From Kuenenia sp039794105 (GTDB lineage: Bacteria; Planctomycetota; Brocadiia; Brocadiales; Brocadiaceae), in NCBI RefSeq assembly GCF_039794105.1, contig NZ_JBDIWA010000016.1, positions 1-64,000 of the forward strand: a DNA stretch of 64,000 nucleotides. The letters are read 5' to 3'. Numbering within the stretch: the stretch's first letter is position 1; each line of letters opens with the position of its first letter. Under the pieces are notes generated by a model. The model worked only from the letters and a program-made list of their open reading frames with translations. It made no database searches and was not told the DNA's origin. This document shows, piece by piece, positions 16,577-24,979 of this stretch. The position numbers and the translations under genes were made by a program.

Positions 16577-17683
16577 CTATTTACGGGTGAAAAAATCCTT
16601 TATTTGCTCAATAACAAAATCTTGTTCTTCCCGGGTAATTTCAGGGAAAACAGGTAGGGCTAAAACTTCGTTTGCGGCTTTTTCAGATACCGGCAAGTCG
16701 CCGGGTTTATATCCTAAGTACGCAAAGCATTTTTGCAAATGAAGGGGTACCGGATAATAAATAACCGTTTCTATGCCCTGTACTGAAAGATGTTTTTTCA
16801 AAAGGTCGCGTTTTGGCGTAGCTATCACATACTGATGATAAATGTGTGTATTGCCGTTCATAATTTCGGGAAGTCTTACAGGCATTCCACTTAAGTGTTC
16901 ATCATAATAGGCGGCAACTGTCCTGCGCTTTTCCGACCATTCATTTAAATGCTTCAGCTTTGTATGCAGGATGGCCGCCTGAAGGGCGTCCAGCCGGCCG
17001 TTGATTCCAACATATTCATGGTAGTATCTCGTATTCGACCCATGTACGCGCAATGCTTTAATCAAAGCCCCCATCTCATCGTCATTCGCCGTTACAAGAC
17101 CTCCATCTCCGTAAGCGCCCAGGTTTTTCGACGGATAAAACGAAAAACAGCCTGTATCGCCCATCGTTCCCGCTTGCTTACCCTTATAAAAAGCGCCTAT
17201 TGCCTGCGCAGCATCCTCAATAACATATAATCCTTTCGTTTGCGCCATTTCAAGAATCGCATCCATTTCGGCGCATTGCCCGAACAGGTGAACGGGAAGA
17301 AGCGCCTTCGTTTTGCTACTTACCGCAGAGGCGATCTTGCTTACGTCTATGTTGTACGTTGCCGGATCGATATCGACAAACACGGGAAACGCCCCTAATC
17401 GTGCAATCGAGCCTGCCGTCGCAAAAAAAGTAAATGGCGTTGTAATAACCTCGTCGCCACTCTTAATGCCACATGCCATTAATGCCAACAATAATGCATC
17501 CGTACCGGAAGAAACCCCGATAGCGTATTTAGCGCTGCAATAATTTGCCATACTATTCTCGAACGACTCAACGTAGGGTCCGAGAATAAAAGACTGTTGT
17601 GCCAACACCTCTAAAACAACAGCGTCTATTTCATTTTGAATACTTTTATACTGCCGCTTTAAATCCTGAGAGGGTATTTTCAT
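16577..17683 (-). CDS. DegT/DnrJ/EryC1/StrS sugar aminotransferase
   Basis: 368 residues. PLP fold type I: GVSSGTDALLLALMA, TTPFTFFATAGSIARLGAFP, DAAQAIGAFYKGKQAG and the PLP lysine in SFYPSKNLGAYGDGG. Family members aminate keto-sugars for surface polysaccharides; the closest pattern is the WbpE/DegT group acting on UDP-linked 3-keto sugars. As first gene before lptD it fits envelope glycan synthesis. The exact substrate is unknown. Confidence 0.85.
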   Translation of the reverse strand: MKIPSQDLKRQYKSIQNEIDAVVLEVLAQQSFILGPYVESFENSMANYCSAKYAIGVSSGTDALLLALMACGIKSGDEVITTPFTFFATAGSIARLGAFPVFVDIDPATYNIDVSKIASAVSSKTKALLPVHLFGQCAEMDAILEMAQTKGLYVIEDAAQAIGAFYKGKQAGTMGDTGCFSFYPSKNLGAYGDGGLVTANDDEMGALIKALRVHGSNTRYYHEYVGINGRLDALQAAILHTKLKHLNEWSEKRRTVAAYYDEHLSGMPVRLPEIMNGNTHIYHQYVIATPKRDLLKKHLSVQGIETVIYYPVPLHLQKCFAYLGYKPGDLPVSEKAANEVLALPVFPEITREEQDFVIEQIKDFFTRK

Positions 17684-17918
17684 AGATAAAATTTCCGCCG
17701 TTATCAGATAAATCCAAAAACCTTAACAATGCTAACTTATTATATTTAAATCATTTAAAACGGATTATAAACCAACGAAACTATCTTTGTCAATTAAAAA
17801 AGAATGCGATGGGTAACCGCATTAATTAGTGCCTTATCGGTAATTTCTTTGCATTTTTTGGCAAAATATTTAATTGTCCCGTCTGAAGTTGGCAATCTAC
17901 AATCTACGGTCGGCAGTT
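17684..17918. other. intergenic region upstream of the degT-lptD operon
   Basis: The region from the degT start to the tandem repeats carries no plausible gene. It should contain the operon promoter on the minus strand, but I see no clear -35/-10 pair. At 17845-17870 the text ttctttgcattttttggcaaaatattt closely matches, in inverse orientation, aatattttgccaaaaaatgcaaaa at 8791-8814 downstream of dxs, so it is another shared repeat. Confidence 0.5.
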
Positions 17919-18002
17919 GACCAATGACGAGAGACGAGAGACGAGAGACGAAAGACGAATGACGAATGACTAATGACTAATGACCAATGACCAATGACGA
18001 AT
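17919..18002. repeat. degenerate tandem repeat (ACGAGAG / ACGAATG / CCAATG units)
   Basis: About 84 bases of drifting 7-base units: gacgagagacgagagacgag, then acgaatgacgaatgactaat, then gaccaatgaccaatgacgaa. The period of 7 is constant while the unit mutates along the array, typical of slippage. It is not coding and not CRISPR-like, since there are no spacers. Confidence 0.7.
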
Positions 18003-18022
18003 ACGTATTAAAAACATTAACC

Positions 18023-18052
18023 TTGATTTAAATTAACCATTTTTTGTAAAAT
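18023..18052 (+). promoter_or_regulatory. candidate sigma-70 promoter of tRNA-Arg
   Basis: TTGATT at 18023 and TAAAAT at 18047 are separated by 18 bases, 24 bases before the mature tRNA 5' end. Confidence 0.45.
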
Positions 18053-18076
18053 TACATTGCAAATCAGATTTTCCAC

Positions 18077-18150
18077 GCCCCTATAGCTCAATTGAATAGA
18101 GCGTTGGCCTCCGGAGCCAAAGGTTGCAGGTTTGAATCCTGCTGGGGGCA
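18077..18150 (+). tRNA. tRNA-Arg (anticodon CCG)
   Basis: A complete 74-base cloverleaf: acceptor GCCCCTA pairs with TGGGGGC (one G-U), D stem GCTC/GAGC, anticodon stem TTGGC/GCCAA around CTCCGGA giving anticodon CCG (codon CGG), T stem GCAGG/CCTGC with TTTGAAT, and discriminator A. CCA is not encoded. Confidence 0.92.
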
Positions 18151-18254
18151 TTTAACTCCTAACATGTTTCCACGTTGATCTTTGCAGTAATTATGATGAG
18201 GGGTAAGCTCCCTTTGTTCATACCGGTTTAAAAATATTTTATATCCTTATCCCT

Positions 18255-19862
18255 ATGAAAAAACGTATAGTTCCAAAACGATACCTCATTTCTTTCGACA
18301 CCCGCACGCTTTCTCACATCTTTACCGATATACTTGTTATAGGGAGCGGTGTCGCCGGCCTAAGCGCCGCCATCCAGGCGTCAAATCATAGCTCCGTACT
18401 CATTATTACAAAAGATAAAATCGACGAGAATAATACCACCTATGCGCAAGGCGGCGTTGCCGTGGTATTGTCTCCTGGAGATAATATCTCAAAACACAAA
18501 AAAGATACCTTGATTGCAGGGCAGGGTCTGTGCAACTCCGCGATTGTTAGCAAGATTATTTCCGAAGGCCCGAAGCGGGTACAGGAAATGATCGAATGGG
18601 GAGCGGAATTCGACAAGGAAAACGACCATTTAATCTTTACGCAGGAAGGTGGACATGGTTTTCCCCGAATAATACGCGCCCTTGGCGATTCAACGGGAAG
18701 AGAGGTGGAGAACACTCTCATACGCCGTATAAAGAAAAACAAAAACATCAAGGTATTCGAATATACATACGCAATTGACCTTATTACAGACGACAATGTC
18801 TGCCATGGCATAGCGGCGTGGCACCCTAAAAAGGGAACCACGTTAATATGGGCAAAACAGACCATTTTAGCATCGGGGGGATGTGGCCAGGTTTACCGGG
18901 AAACGACCAACCCCGGCGTCGCCACCGGGGATGGGCTGGCAATGGCATATCGCGCCGGCGCTGCCCTTCAGGACATGGAGTTTGTCCAGTTTCACCCCAC
19001 TACATTATATATAGCCGGTGCGGTGCGTTTTCTTATTACCGAGACGGTAAGGGGGGAAGGCGGCATACTGCTAAATAAGAACGGCGACCGGTTTATGCCA
19101 AAATACCATGAAAAAGCCGAGCTTGCGCCCAGGGATGTAGTAAGCCAAAGCATTTTGAAAGAAATGCGGGAAACAGGCAATACACATGTATATCTGGACA
19201 TTCGCCATATCCCCAGGAAAAGACTTTTTACACGATTCCCGAAAATTAAAGAAATTTGTGAATCTTTCGGCATTGATATCTCAAAAGACCTGATTCCGGT
19301 ACGCCCAAGCGCTCATTACATGATCGGTGGAATAAAGGTAAATCGTTTTTCAATGACCACAGTAAAGCACCTCTATGCATGCGGAGAGGCGGCGTGTACG
19401 GGCATGCATGGCGCTAACCGTTTGGGAAGCAACTCCCTGCTGGAAGGGCTGGTAATGGGAAACATTGCCGGGATAGAAGCCTGCAAATCGGCGCAAAGCG
19501 TTAAGACAAATCTCACTCCATTATCAATGAATGAAAAGCCGGGAGCCTCCAAAATAAGCTGGCTTGACCTTGAAGACATTGGGAATTCCCTTAAAAGTCT
19601 TATGTGGAGGAATGTGGGAATTGAACGCAATGAAAAGCGCCTGCTTCAGGCGGAAGAAATGATAGACATGTGGTGTAAATATGTAATGGATAAGGAATTT
19701 TCAAGCCCGGAAGGCTGGGAATTACAGAACATGTTGCTTGTTGCAAGTCTTATTGTGTCATCGGCATACAAACGCATGGAATCACGCGGCGTTCATCACC
19801 GTACCGATTATCCGCAAACCGACGATATTCACTGGAAAAAACACCTGATTTTGAAGAAATAG
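18255..19862 (+). CDS. nadB: L-aspartate oxidase
   Basis: 535 residues. FAD-binding DILVIGSGVAGLSAAIQAS near residue 26, TYAQGGVAVVLSPGD, HTLIAGQGLC-like segment, ATGDGLAMAYRAGA, EFVQFHPTTLY, RPSAHYMIGGI and CGEAACTGMHGANRLGSNSLLEGLVMG match NadB. It oxidises aspartate to iminoaspartate, the first step of de novo NAD synthesis. nadC is 15 kb away and nadA is not in the window. The start chosen is the only ATG before the FAD fold. Confidence 0.93.
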   Translation: MKKRIVPKRYLISFDTRTLSHIFTDILVIGSGVAGLSAAIQASNHSSVLIITKDKIDENNTTYAQGGVAVVLSPGDNISKHKKDTLIAGQGLCNSAIVSKIISEGPKRVQEMIEWGAEFDKENDHLIFTQEGGHGFPRIIRALGDSTGREVENTLIRRIKKNKNIKVFEYTYAIDLITDDNVCHGIAAWHPKKGTTLIWAKQTILASGGCGQVYRETTNPGVATGDGLAMAYRAGAALQDMEFVQFHPTTLYIAGAVRFLITETVRGEGGILLNKNGDRFMPKYHEKAELAPRDVVSQSILKEMRETGNTHVYLDIRHIPRKRLFTRFPKIKEICESFGIDISKDLIPVRPSAHYMIGGIKVNRFSMTTVKHLYACGEAACTGMHGANRLGSNSLLEGLVMGNIAGIEACKSAQSVKTNLTPLSMNEKPGASKISWLDLEDIGNSLKSLMWRNVGIERNEKRLLQAEEMIDMWCKYVMDKEFSSPEGWELQNMLLVASLIVSSAYKRMESRGVHHRTDYPQTDDIHWKKHLILKK

Positions 19863-19889
19863 CAACATTTTGCCCCCCCTCTGTTAATT

Positions 19890-19960
19890 GTGAAATCCGA
19901 AATCCAAAACACGAAATCCGAAACAAATTCTAATGACAAAATGATTTGAAATGCTAAACA
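19890..19960. repeat. dispersed repeat (GAAATCCGAAA family)
   Basis: tgaaatccgaaatccaaaac, then acgaaatccgaaacaaattc, is the same motif as the left arm at 8650-8677. It lies between nadB and yjbQ. Confidence 0.6.
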
Positions 19961-20001
19961 AATGCATCTTTACAACAATTTTGAAAACAAACGGGGTAAA
20001 A

Positions 20002-20415
20002 ATGAAATTTTCAACGGAATACCTTACTTTTAATACGAAGAAACACCGGGAATTGATTAATATTACGAAAGAGGTAGAAAGGATACTCATCGGCAGCGGT
20101 ATAAAGGAAGGCATGGCGCTGGTTTCCGCCATGCATATTACTGCGGGAGTTTTTATAAACGATGCAGAATCAGGGCTGCATCGGGATATTGAAGAATGGC
20201 TGCAAAAACTGGCACCTGAAGGGCCTGATTATTTCCACCACAAAACCGGTGAATCCAATGGGGACGCGCATCTAAAGAACATCCTTGTAGGCCATCAGGT
20301 GATAGTGCCTGTAACAAAAGGAACATTGGATATGGGGCCCTGGCAGCAAATATTTTACGCAGAGTTTGACGGACAACGTAACAAAAGACTGGTTATTAAA
20401 ATAATGGGAGAATAA
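20002..20415 (+). CDS. yjbQ: YjbQ/UPF0047 family protein
   Basis: 137 residues from the ATG at 20002 (ACGGGG before it; the longer frame starts within a repeat). It holds GMALVSAMHITAGVFIND, HLKNILVGHQVIVPV, and GTLDMGPWQQIFYAEFDG, the conserved YjbQ core. Members show weak thiamin-phosphate-synthase activity in vitro; the cellular role is uncertain. The stop is followed directly by the ATG of the next gene. Confidence 0.85.
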   Translation: MKFSTEYLTFNTKKHRELINITKEVERILIGSGIKEGMALVSAMHITAGVFINDAESGLHRDIEEWLQKLAPEGPDYFHHKTGESNGDAHLKNILVGHQVIVPVTKGTLDMGPWQQIFYAEFDGQRNKRLVIKIMGE

Positions 20416-22518
20416 ATGTTTGCAATGACAATGAATAACATACAGACAAAACAGAATACCTGCACCGGTGAAGAAGCTCCGTGCGTTATGGCATGCCCTA
20501 TCCGGCAGGATGCGCGTGATTATGTACAGCTTATCGCCCGGGGCCTTTTTAAGGAAGCGTACCGGCTTGTCAGAGAGAGAAATACGCTTCCCGCATCGTG
20601 CGGTCGCATATGTACCCATCCCTGTGAAACAAAGTGCAGAAGGAACAGCACGGACAAGCCGATAGCAATTGCATGGCTCAAGCGCTTCCTCAGCGATAAT
20701 TATTCCGAAAATATTTACGCCAGGCCGGAGCAAACATATCCCGAAAGGATCGCAATAATTGGAGCGGGGCCTGCAGGGCTTGCCGCAGCAAATGACCTGG
20801 CGCTTATGGGATACTCCTGCACGATATTTGAATCAAACCCGCATCCGGGAGGCATGCTGCGCATGGGCGTTCCCAAATATCGTCTGCCAAGGAATGCCAT
20901 TGACAAAGATGTTGAATTCATACGGCAACTGGGGGTCGAAATAAAATACAACACCACTTTAGGGAAGGATGTTACCTTTGACAGCCTGAAAAAAGAAGGA
21001 TATGCCGCTATTTTTATAGGCGTTGGATTGCTTGACAGCCGCAATTTACCAATAGAGGGGGCGGAGTATGACGGCGTGTTGAAAGGCATATCTTTCCTGC
21101 GCGAGGTCAATGCAACAGGAACCGCTAAAATAGGGAAAAACGTGCTGGTGATCGGCGGCGGAGCCGTTGCAATGGATTGCGCCAGAACCGCCTTGCGGCT
21201 TAAAACGGAAAAGGTGTCGGTCGCATGCCTTGAATCACGCAAAGAAATGCCTACCACCGATTTTGAGATTGAGGAAGCCGTTCACGAAGGTGTTATATTG
21301 TACAATTCCGTGGGGCCAAAACGCATTCTGGGAGAACACGGAAGGGCGACAGGACTTGAAACCCTCAGGGTAAAATATGTTTTTGATGAACAAAAACGTT
21401 TTCATCCTGCTTTTTACGAGGGTTCGGAATCTGTCATAGAAGCCGATACCATTATCCTGGCAATAGGCCAGACGTCTAACCTCTCTTTCCTGAAAAACCA
21501 GGAAGAGATTGAGGTTTCACGAGGGGCGACAATCGTTGTTGACCCAAATACCTTTGAGACTTCGATGCCGGGTATTTATGCAGGAGGAGACATTGTACTC
21601 GGAAGAGGCACCCTCACCGAAGGCCTTGCTCAAGGGAAAAAAGCGGCAATCTCCATTCATAATGCGCTGAGAAACGAAAAACGAAGTGATGAAAAATGGG
21701 CAGATAAACCGGAGGTTCCCAAGCTGGCGGACGCAAGAGTCCCTCTCGTGAAAAAAGAACAGAAGCAGGATATGCCCATGCTGTCGCTCTCAAAGAGATT
21801 ACATTCATTTGATGAGGTGGAATTGGGATTTTCTCCCGAAGTTGCCGTCAGGGAAGCCCAGCGATGTATGAATTGCGGGGCCGGTGCGTATGTGGATGAG
21901 CATTTATGTGTTGGCTGCATTACCTGCGTAAGGGTGTGCCCTTTTGATGTGCCGGAATTCAGAAATGGTGAAATAACGGCTTACATCGGCGGAGATTGCC
22001 AGTCCTGCGGTTTGTGTATTGTGGAGTGTCCCGCAAAGGCCATACGCTTTAAAACGCCGCTGGAAGATAGCGGCAGAGAGAGATTGAAGGCCCTTTTTCA
22101 GGACGCCCCGGTTCAAAAGACAAGACCATTAATCGTCAATTTCTACTGCCAATACGGTTCGCCAGTCGTTGGCAGTGTTGAGGGCAAGAGCAATGCTGTC
22201 ATAGAAAAACACGTGAAACGCATTGGCGTATTGGGGCTTGGAAAGGTGGAACCCTCCTTATATCTCAATGCGCTTGAATGGGGCGCCGACGGCGTCTTAA
22301 TAACGGCATGCAAGGAAGACGAATGCCATTTTTGCGCAGAATACGAATGGATAAAAAAACGCTCGGCATATGTGTCAGGATTTTTAAGCGAAATAGGGAT
22401 GGACGCAAGGATATTCCAGACACATTTTGTTTCATCGCAGACAGACAATGCGTTTGTGGATATTGCCGTCCAAATGGTAAAAGATATTGAACAAATCAAC
22501 TTAGTAAAAAGTGCGTAA
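20416..22518 (+). CDS. GltD-like NAD(P)H oxidoreductase fused to ferredoxin and FlpD/MvhD domains
   Basis: 700 residues. Order: an N-terminal Fe-S helical domain of the glutamate-synthase small-subunit type (Cys16, 23, 27 and CGRICTHPCETKC at 62-74); an FAD/NAD(P) oxidoreductase with GAGPAG at 116-121 and GGGAVA at 247-252 and GGDIVLGRGTLTEG near 390; a 2[4Fe-4S] ferredoxin (CVGCITCVRVCPF and CQSCGLCIVECPA, 498-538); and from about 571 an FlpD/MvhD domain with CKEDECHFC at 632-640. MvhD links hydrogenase or formate dehydrogenase to heterodisulfide reductase in methanogens and acetogens. It directly precedes metV. A role in passing NAD(P)H or ferredoxin electrons to MTHFR is an inference. Confidence 0.85.
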   Translation: MFAMTMNNIQTKQNTCTGEEAPCVMACPIRQDARDYVQLIARGLFKEAYRLVRERNTLPASCGRICTHPCETKCRRNSTDKPIAIAWLKRFLSDNYSENIYARPEQTYPERIAIIGAGPAGLAAANDLALMGYSCTIFESNPHPGGMLRMGVPKYRLPRNAIDKDVEFIRQLGVEIKYNTTLGKDVTFDSLKKEGYAAIFIGVGLLDSRNLPIEGAEYDGVLKGISFLREVNATGTAKIGKNVLVIGGGAVAMDCARTALRLKTEKVSVACLESRKEMPTTDFEIEEAVHEGVILYNSVGPKRILGEHGRATGLETLRVKYVFDEQKRFHPAFYEGSESVIEADTIILAIGQTSNLSFLKNQEEIEVSRGATIVVDPNTFETSMPGIYAGGDIVLGRGTLTEGLAQGKKAAISIHNALRNEKRSDEKWADKPEVPKLADARVPLVKKEQKQDMPMLSLSKRLHSFDEVELGFSPEVAVREAQRCMNCGAGAYVDEHLCVGCITCVRVCPFDVPEFRNGEITAYIGGDCQSCGLCIVECPAKAIRFKTPLEDSGRERLKALFQDAPVQKTRPLIVNFYCQYGSPVVGSVEGKSNAVIEKHVKRIGVLGLGKVEPSLYLNALEWGADGVLITACKEDECHFCAEYEWIKKRSAYVSGFLSEIGMDARIFQTHFVSSQTDNAFVDIAVQMVKDIEQINLVKSA

Positions 22519-22556
22519 ACTGAAAAAAAAACTTCTTTACATAAAGGTGTATAAAA

Positions 22557-23228
22557 ATGATTGTCGCTGATGCAAAACCGTTTAACGAAATAGAACAAAT
22601 GCTTTCGGGATGTAAAAAGGTATACGTTGTCGGGTGTGGTTCATGCGTTACCATCTGCCACACCGGCGGCGAAAAACAGGTAACGGAACTTGCCGCAAAA
22701 ATCCGGCTTGCCTCAAAGTTAAAAGGGAAACCCGTTGAGGTGGTAGAGGGTTCGGTACTTCGGCAGTGTGAATGGGAATTTATAGAAGAAACAAAAAATG
22801 TGGTTGAAGACTGCGACGCTGTTTTATCCATTGCCTGTGGTATAGGCGTGCAATATATGGCGGAACGGTTTCCAAACGCAAAGGTATTTCCCGGATTAAA
22901 TACAACATTTATGGGAGCGCCTACGGAGCAGGGTGTTTTCTGGGAACGATGCGCCGGCTGTGGTAATTGTATTATTAGTACCACCGGCGGGCTTTGCCCG
23001 GTAAGCCGGTGTGCAAAAAGTCTGCTAAACGGGCCGTGCGGCGGCTCACAAAATGGGAATTGCGAGGTTTCGGAAGAAACACCATGCGTTTGGAATCAGA
23101 TATATGACCGGCTTGATGCACAACAATTATTGTCAACAATGGAAAACATTGTCCCTCCAAAAGACTGGCGTACCGGCGCAGAAAATCATCCCAGAAAAAT
23201 GGTGCTGGAACACCTGGTTATGAAATAA
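22557..23228 (+). CDS. metV: MetV-like methylene-tetrahydrofolate reductase C-terminal/zinc-binding protein
   Basis: 223 residues. The N-terminal VVGCGSCVTICHTGGEKQ and the C-terminal cysteine-rich CAGCGNCIISTTGGLCPVSR with SLLNGPCGGSQNGNCEV are typical of MetV, the partner of MetF in acetogens, which binds Fe-S or zinc and relays electrons. MetF itself is not in the window. It lies 38 bases after the GltD-FlpD fusion gene, with AAAGGTG before its ATG, so the two probably work together in the Wood-Ljungdahl methyl branch. Confidence 0.82.
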   Translation: MIVADAKPFNEIEQMLSGCKKVYVVGCGSCVTICHTGGEKQVTELAAKIRLASKLKGKPVEVVEGSVLRQCEWEFIEETKNVVEDCDAVLSIACGIGVQYMAERFPNAKVFPGLNTTFMGAPTEQGVFWERCAGCGNCIISTTGGLCPVSRCAKSLLNGPCGGSQNGNCEVSEETPCVWNQIYDRLDAQQLLSTMENIVPPKDWRTGAENHPRKMVLEHLVMK

Positions 23229-23284
23229 TTGAATGTGTAATATTGCGAATCGTTATCAGCAAGTCCTATGAGGAGCGCGGAAAA

Positions 23285-23861
23285 ATGACTACTCAGGAAA
23301 TGGAAAAAAGTATTCAGGAAATATGGAAGTTGTTTAAAGAGACAGATGGGCGGTTTAAGGATACAGACAAGGAAATTGACAAATTGAGCAAGTCGGTTGA
23401 AGAGACCCGTAAAACATCAGAAAACACCAACAAGGCAGTGTATGCACTCACTGGAAAACGGAGCAGGTTTGTAGAGGGACTCATAGCGCCTGCAACCGAA
23501 AGGCTGTTTAAAGAACGGGGAATAGAAGTAGACAAGGTATTCCAGAGGGTAAAGACACATAGAAATGGTGACGAAATGGAAGTGGATATCCTTGCGATAA
23601 ATGGTGAATATGCGGTGTTGATAGAGGCGAAAAGCACGTTAAAGATAGAGGATGTAAAAGAACATATAGAGAGACTCGGGAAATTCAAGACCTTTTTCCC
23701 GGAATACATCGGAAGGAAGGTAGTTGGCGTAGTAGGGGGGGATAGTAATGGAGGAAGATGCTGATAAATATGCATACAAAAACGGATTATTCGTCATTGG
23801 TGAAAGCGGAGAGGTTGCAGTGATATTAAACGATAAAGGATTTGAGCCAAAAGTGTGGTAG
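23285..23861 (+). pseudogene. PD-(D/E)XK nuclease-like protein, frameshifted at a G7 tract
   Basis: The protein begins MTTQEMEKSIQEIWKLFKET, continues with a coiled coil (about 10-55), and has the restriction-endonuclease-like core DEMEVDILAINGEYAVLIEAKST (D...ExK, described in two parts: DILAI and EAKS). After KVVGVVGG a run of seven G at 23735-23741 shifts the frame. Removing one G continues as IVMEEDADKYAYKNGLFVIG to FEPKVW, stop at 23861, which is the expected family ending (YAYKNGLFVI...LNDKGFEPKVW). It could be a sequencing error, phase variation or true decay. Confidence 0.7.
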
Positions 23862-23927
23862 GAACCAATATTTTTCCCGTGTTGCCAGGAGTTTCCTCCT
23901 GACAGCAACGTCAGAGTCGAAATTTTC

Positions 23928-23949
23928 GTAACACTTTAGATTTTTGAAA
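23928..23949. repeat. GTAACACTTTAG end, unpaired copy
   Basis: GTAACACTTTAGATTTTTGA starts 40 bases before a second inverted-repeat element. No partner in opposite orientation is found before 24150. Confidence 0.5.
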
Positions 23950-23990
23950 AAACACCGCGCAAAGCTCCGTTAGGCACCTTTTTGAAAATT

Positions 23991-24106
23991 GTAACAGTTC
24001 ACCTCTTCTGGATTGTCCCAGTATTTGAAAAGTGTACACCCCTCTCAAGAGGGGAATACAAGAAGTCCCCTCTTGGGAGGGGATTAAGGGGTGGGTGAAC
24101 TGTTAC
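23991..24106. mobile_element. 116-bp MITE-like element, ends GTAACAGTTCACC
   Basis: GTAACAGTTCACC at 23991 is inverted exactly as GGTGAACTGTTAC at 24094; the flanks GAAAATT and TGAAAATT extend the symmetry loosely. Inside are CCCCTCTCAAGAGGGG and CCCCTCTTGGGAGGGG, two palindromes. It codes for nothing, and no target duplication is clear. Confidence 0.55.
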
Positions 24107-24112
24107 TGAAAA

Positions 24113-24149
24113 TTAATATTCAATATTCAATATTCAATATTCAATATTC
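24113..24149. repeat. AATATTC tandem array
   Basis: Five copies of the 7-base unit AATATTC lie head to tail between the two inverted-repeat elements. Confidence 0.8.
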
Positions 24150-24335
24150 GTAACACTTTAGTATTTTGAAACTGGAAATAGTCATTTGTAGTGCGACGAG
24201 GTTCGTCGCACTACATTGTTGGAATTTTTCAAAATACTGTAGGGGCGAAGCATTTGCCCGTTTGAGTATGAATGCATTTATGACAATTTACAGCAAATGC
24301 TTCGCCCCTACTTTTTCAAAAAACTAAAGTGTTAC
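24150..24335. mobile_element. 186-bp MITE-like element, ends GTAACACTTTAG
   Basis: GTAACACTTTAGTATTTTGA at the left faces TTTTTCAAAAAACTAAAGTG plus TTAC at the right. Inside are two perfect palindromes: GTAGTGCGACGA/TCGTCGCACTAC (24188-24214) and GTAGGGGCGAAGCATTTGC (24239-24257) with its complement at 24293-24311. The 43427-43578 element is a diverged relative. Small size, terminal inverted repeats and copy number suggest a non-autonomous mobile element. Confidence 0.65.
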
Positions 24336-24367
24336 CAAAAAGAAGATAATACATTCAAACAGATCAC

Positions 24368-24517
24368 CTAAGGTTTCTCTTTGGTGGGCCGTCCTTTATC
24401 AAATCCCTGGACCCGGCAAAAAACAACAGGCGCGACTTCAAAATCGAGGACGATGCACTGGTTATCCCTATTGAAAGCCGCTTAAAACAAACTTTAATTT
24501 ATTATTCAGCAGCATAA
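24368..24517 (+). other. orphan open frame, possible gene relic
   Basis: A frame without start codon reads LRFLFGGPSFIKSLDPAKNN and ends in LVIPIESRLKQTLIYYSAA. It looks protein-like, but I do not recognise the family. It lies between the MITE cluster and a PIN-toxin relic, so it may be the tail of a lost gene. Confidence 0.3.
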
Positions 24518-24653
24518 AATCCATTTATCTGTAGTAGCTATTTTTTGTAGTCTTATTTTCGAACCAGGTTTCAGATGAAATAATGAGAAAGATTGAAAAT
24601 GCCGCAAGATATAGCCTTGGATTATAGATTTGTTGATTCATTATAATTCGCGC

Positions 24654-24977
24654 AGAGCAGAATTGAGTCGTGGCAATTATCCAAACAAAGAATAAATATT
24701 GGAATTCATTAAAACAATTGCACGGCTGGAACCATTACCAGAAATAGTAGAAATCGTTAAATATTATATTGAACATTCTCTTATGCCCAAGGATGTCCAG
24801 GGAGATGCGGTTCATTTGGCATATGCTTCTTTTTACAAAATAGATTTTCTTTTAACATGGAATTGCAATCACCTGGCTAATGCGAACAAAAAACAACACA
24901 TTAGAATAATAAATGCCACACTTGATTTATTTACTCCAGAAATTATTACTCCTTTGGAATTATTTACGGAGAAATAA
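24654..24977 (+). pseudogene. PIN-domain (VapC-like) toxin, truncated with in-frame stop
   Basis: RAELSRGNYPNKE, a TAA at 24693-24695, then ILEFIKTIARLEPLPEIVEI and DAVHLAYASFYKIDFLLTWN form the second half of a PIN-domain toxin with its DAxHLA and LLTWNCxHL motifs. The first half with the catalytic aspartates near the N-terminus is not visible upstream. A TTG at 24699 could start a 92-residue remnant. With the following small gene it forms a decayed toxin-antitoxin pair. Confidence 0.6.
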
Positions 24978-24979
24978 AA

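Noticed and set aside
17919..18002. Possible CRISPR array
   Set aside because: The units are 7 bases, contiguous and drifting, with no spacers and no cas genes nearby.
24188..24311. Perfect hairpins as transcription terminators
   Set aside because: They are symmetrical inside a MITE-like element, related to another element at 43427, and are not placed after a gene with a T run.
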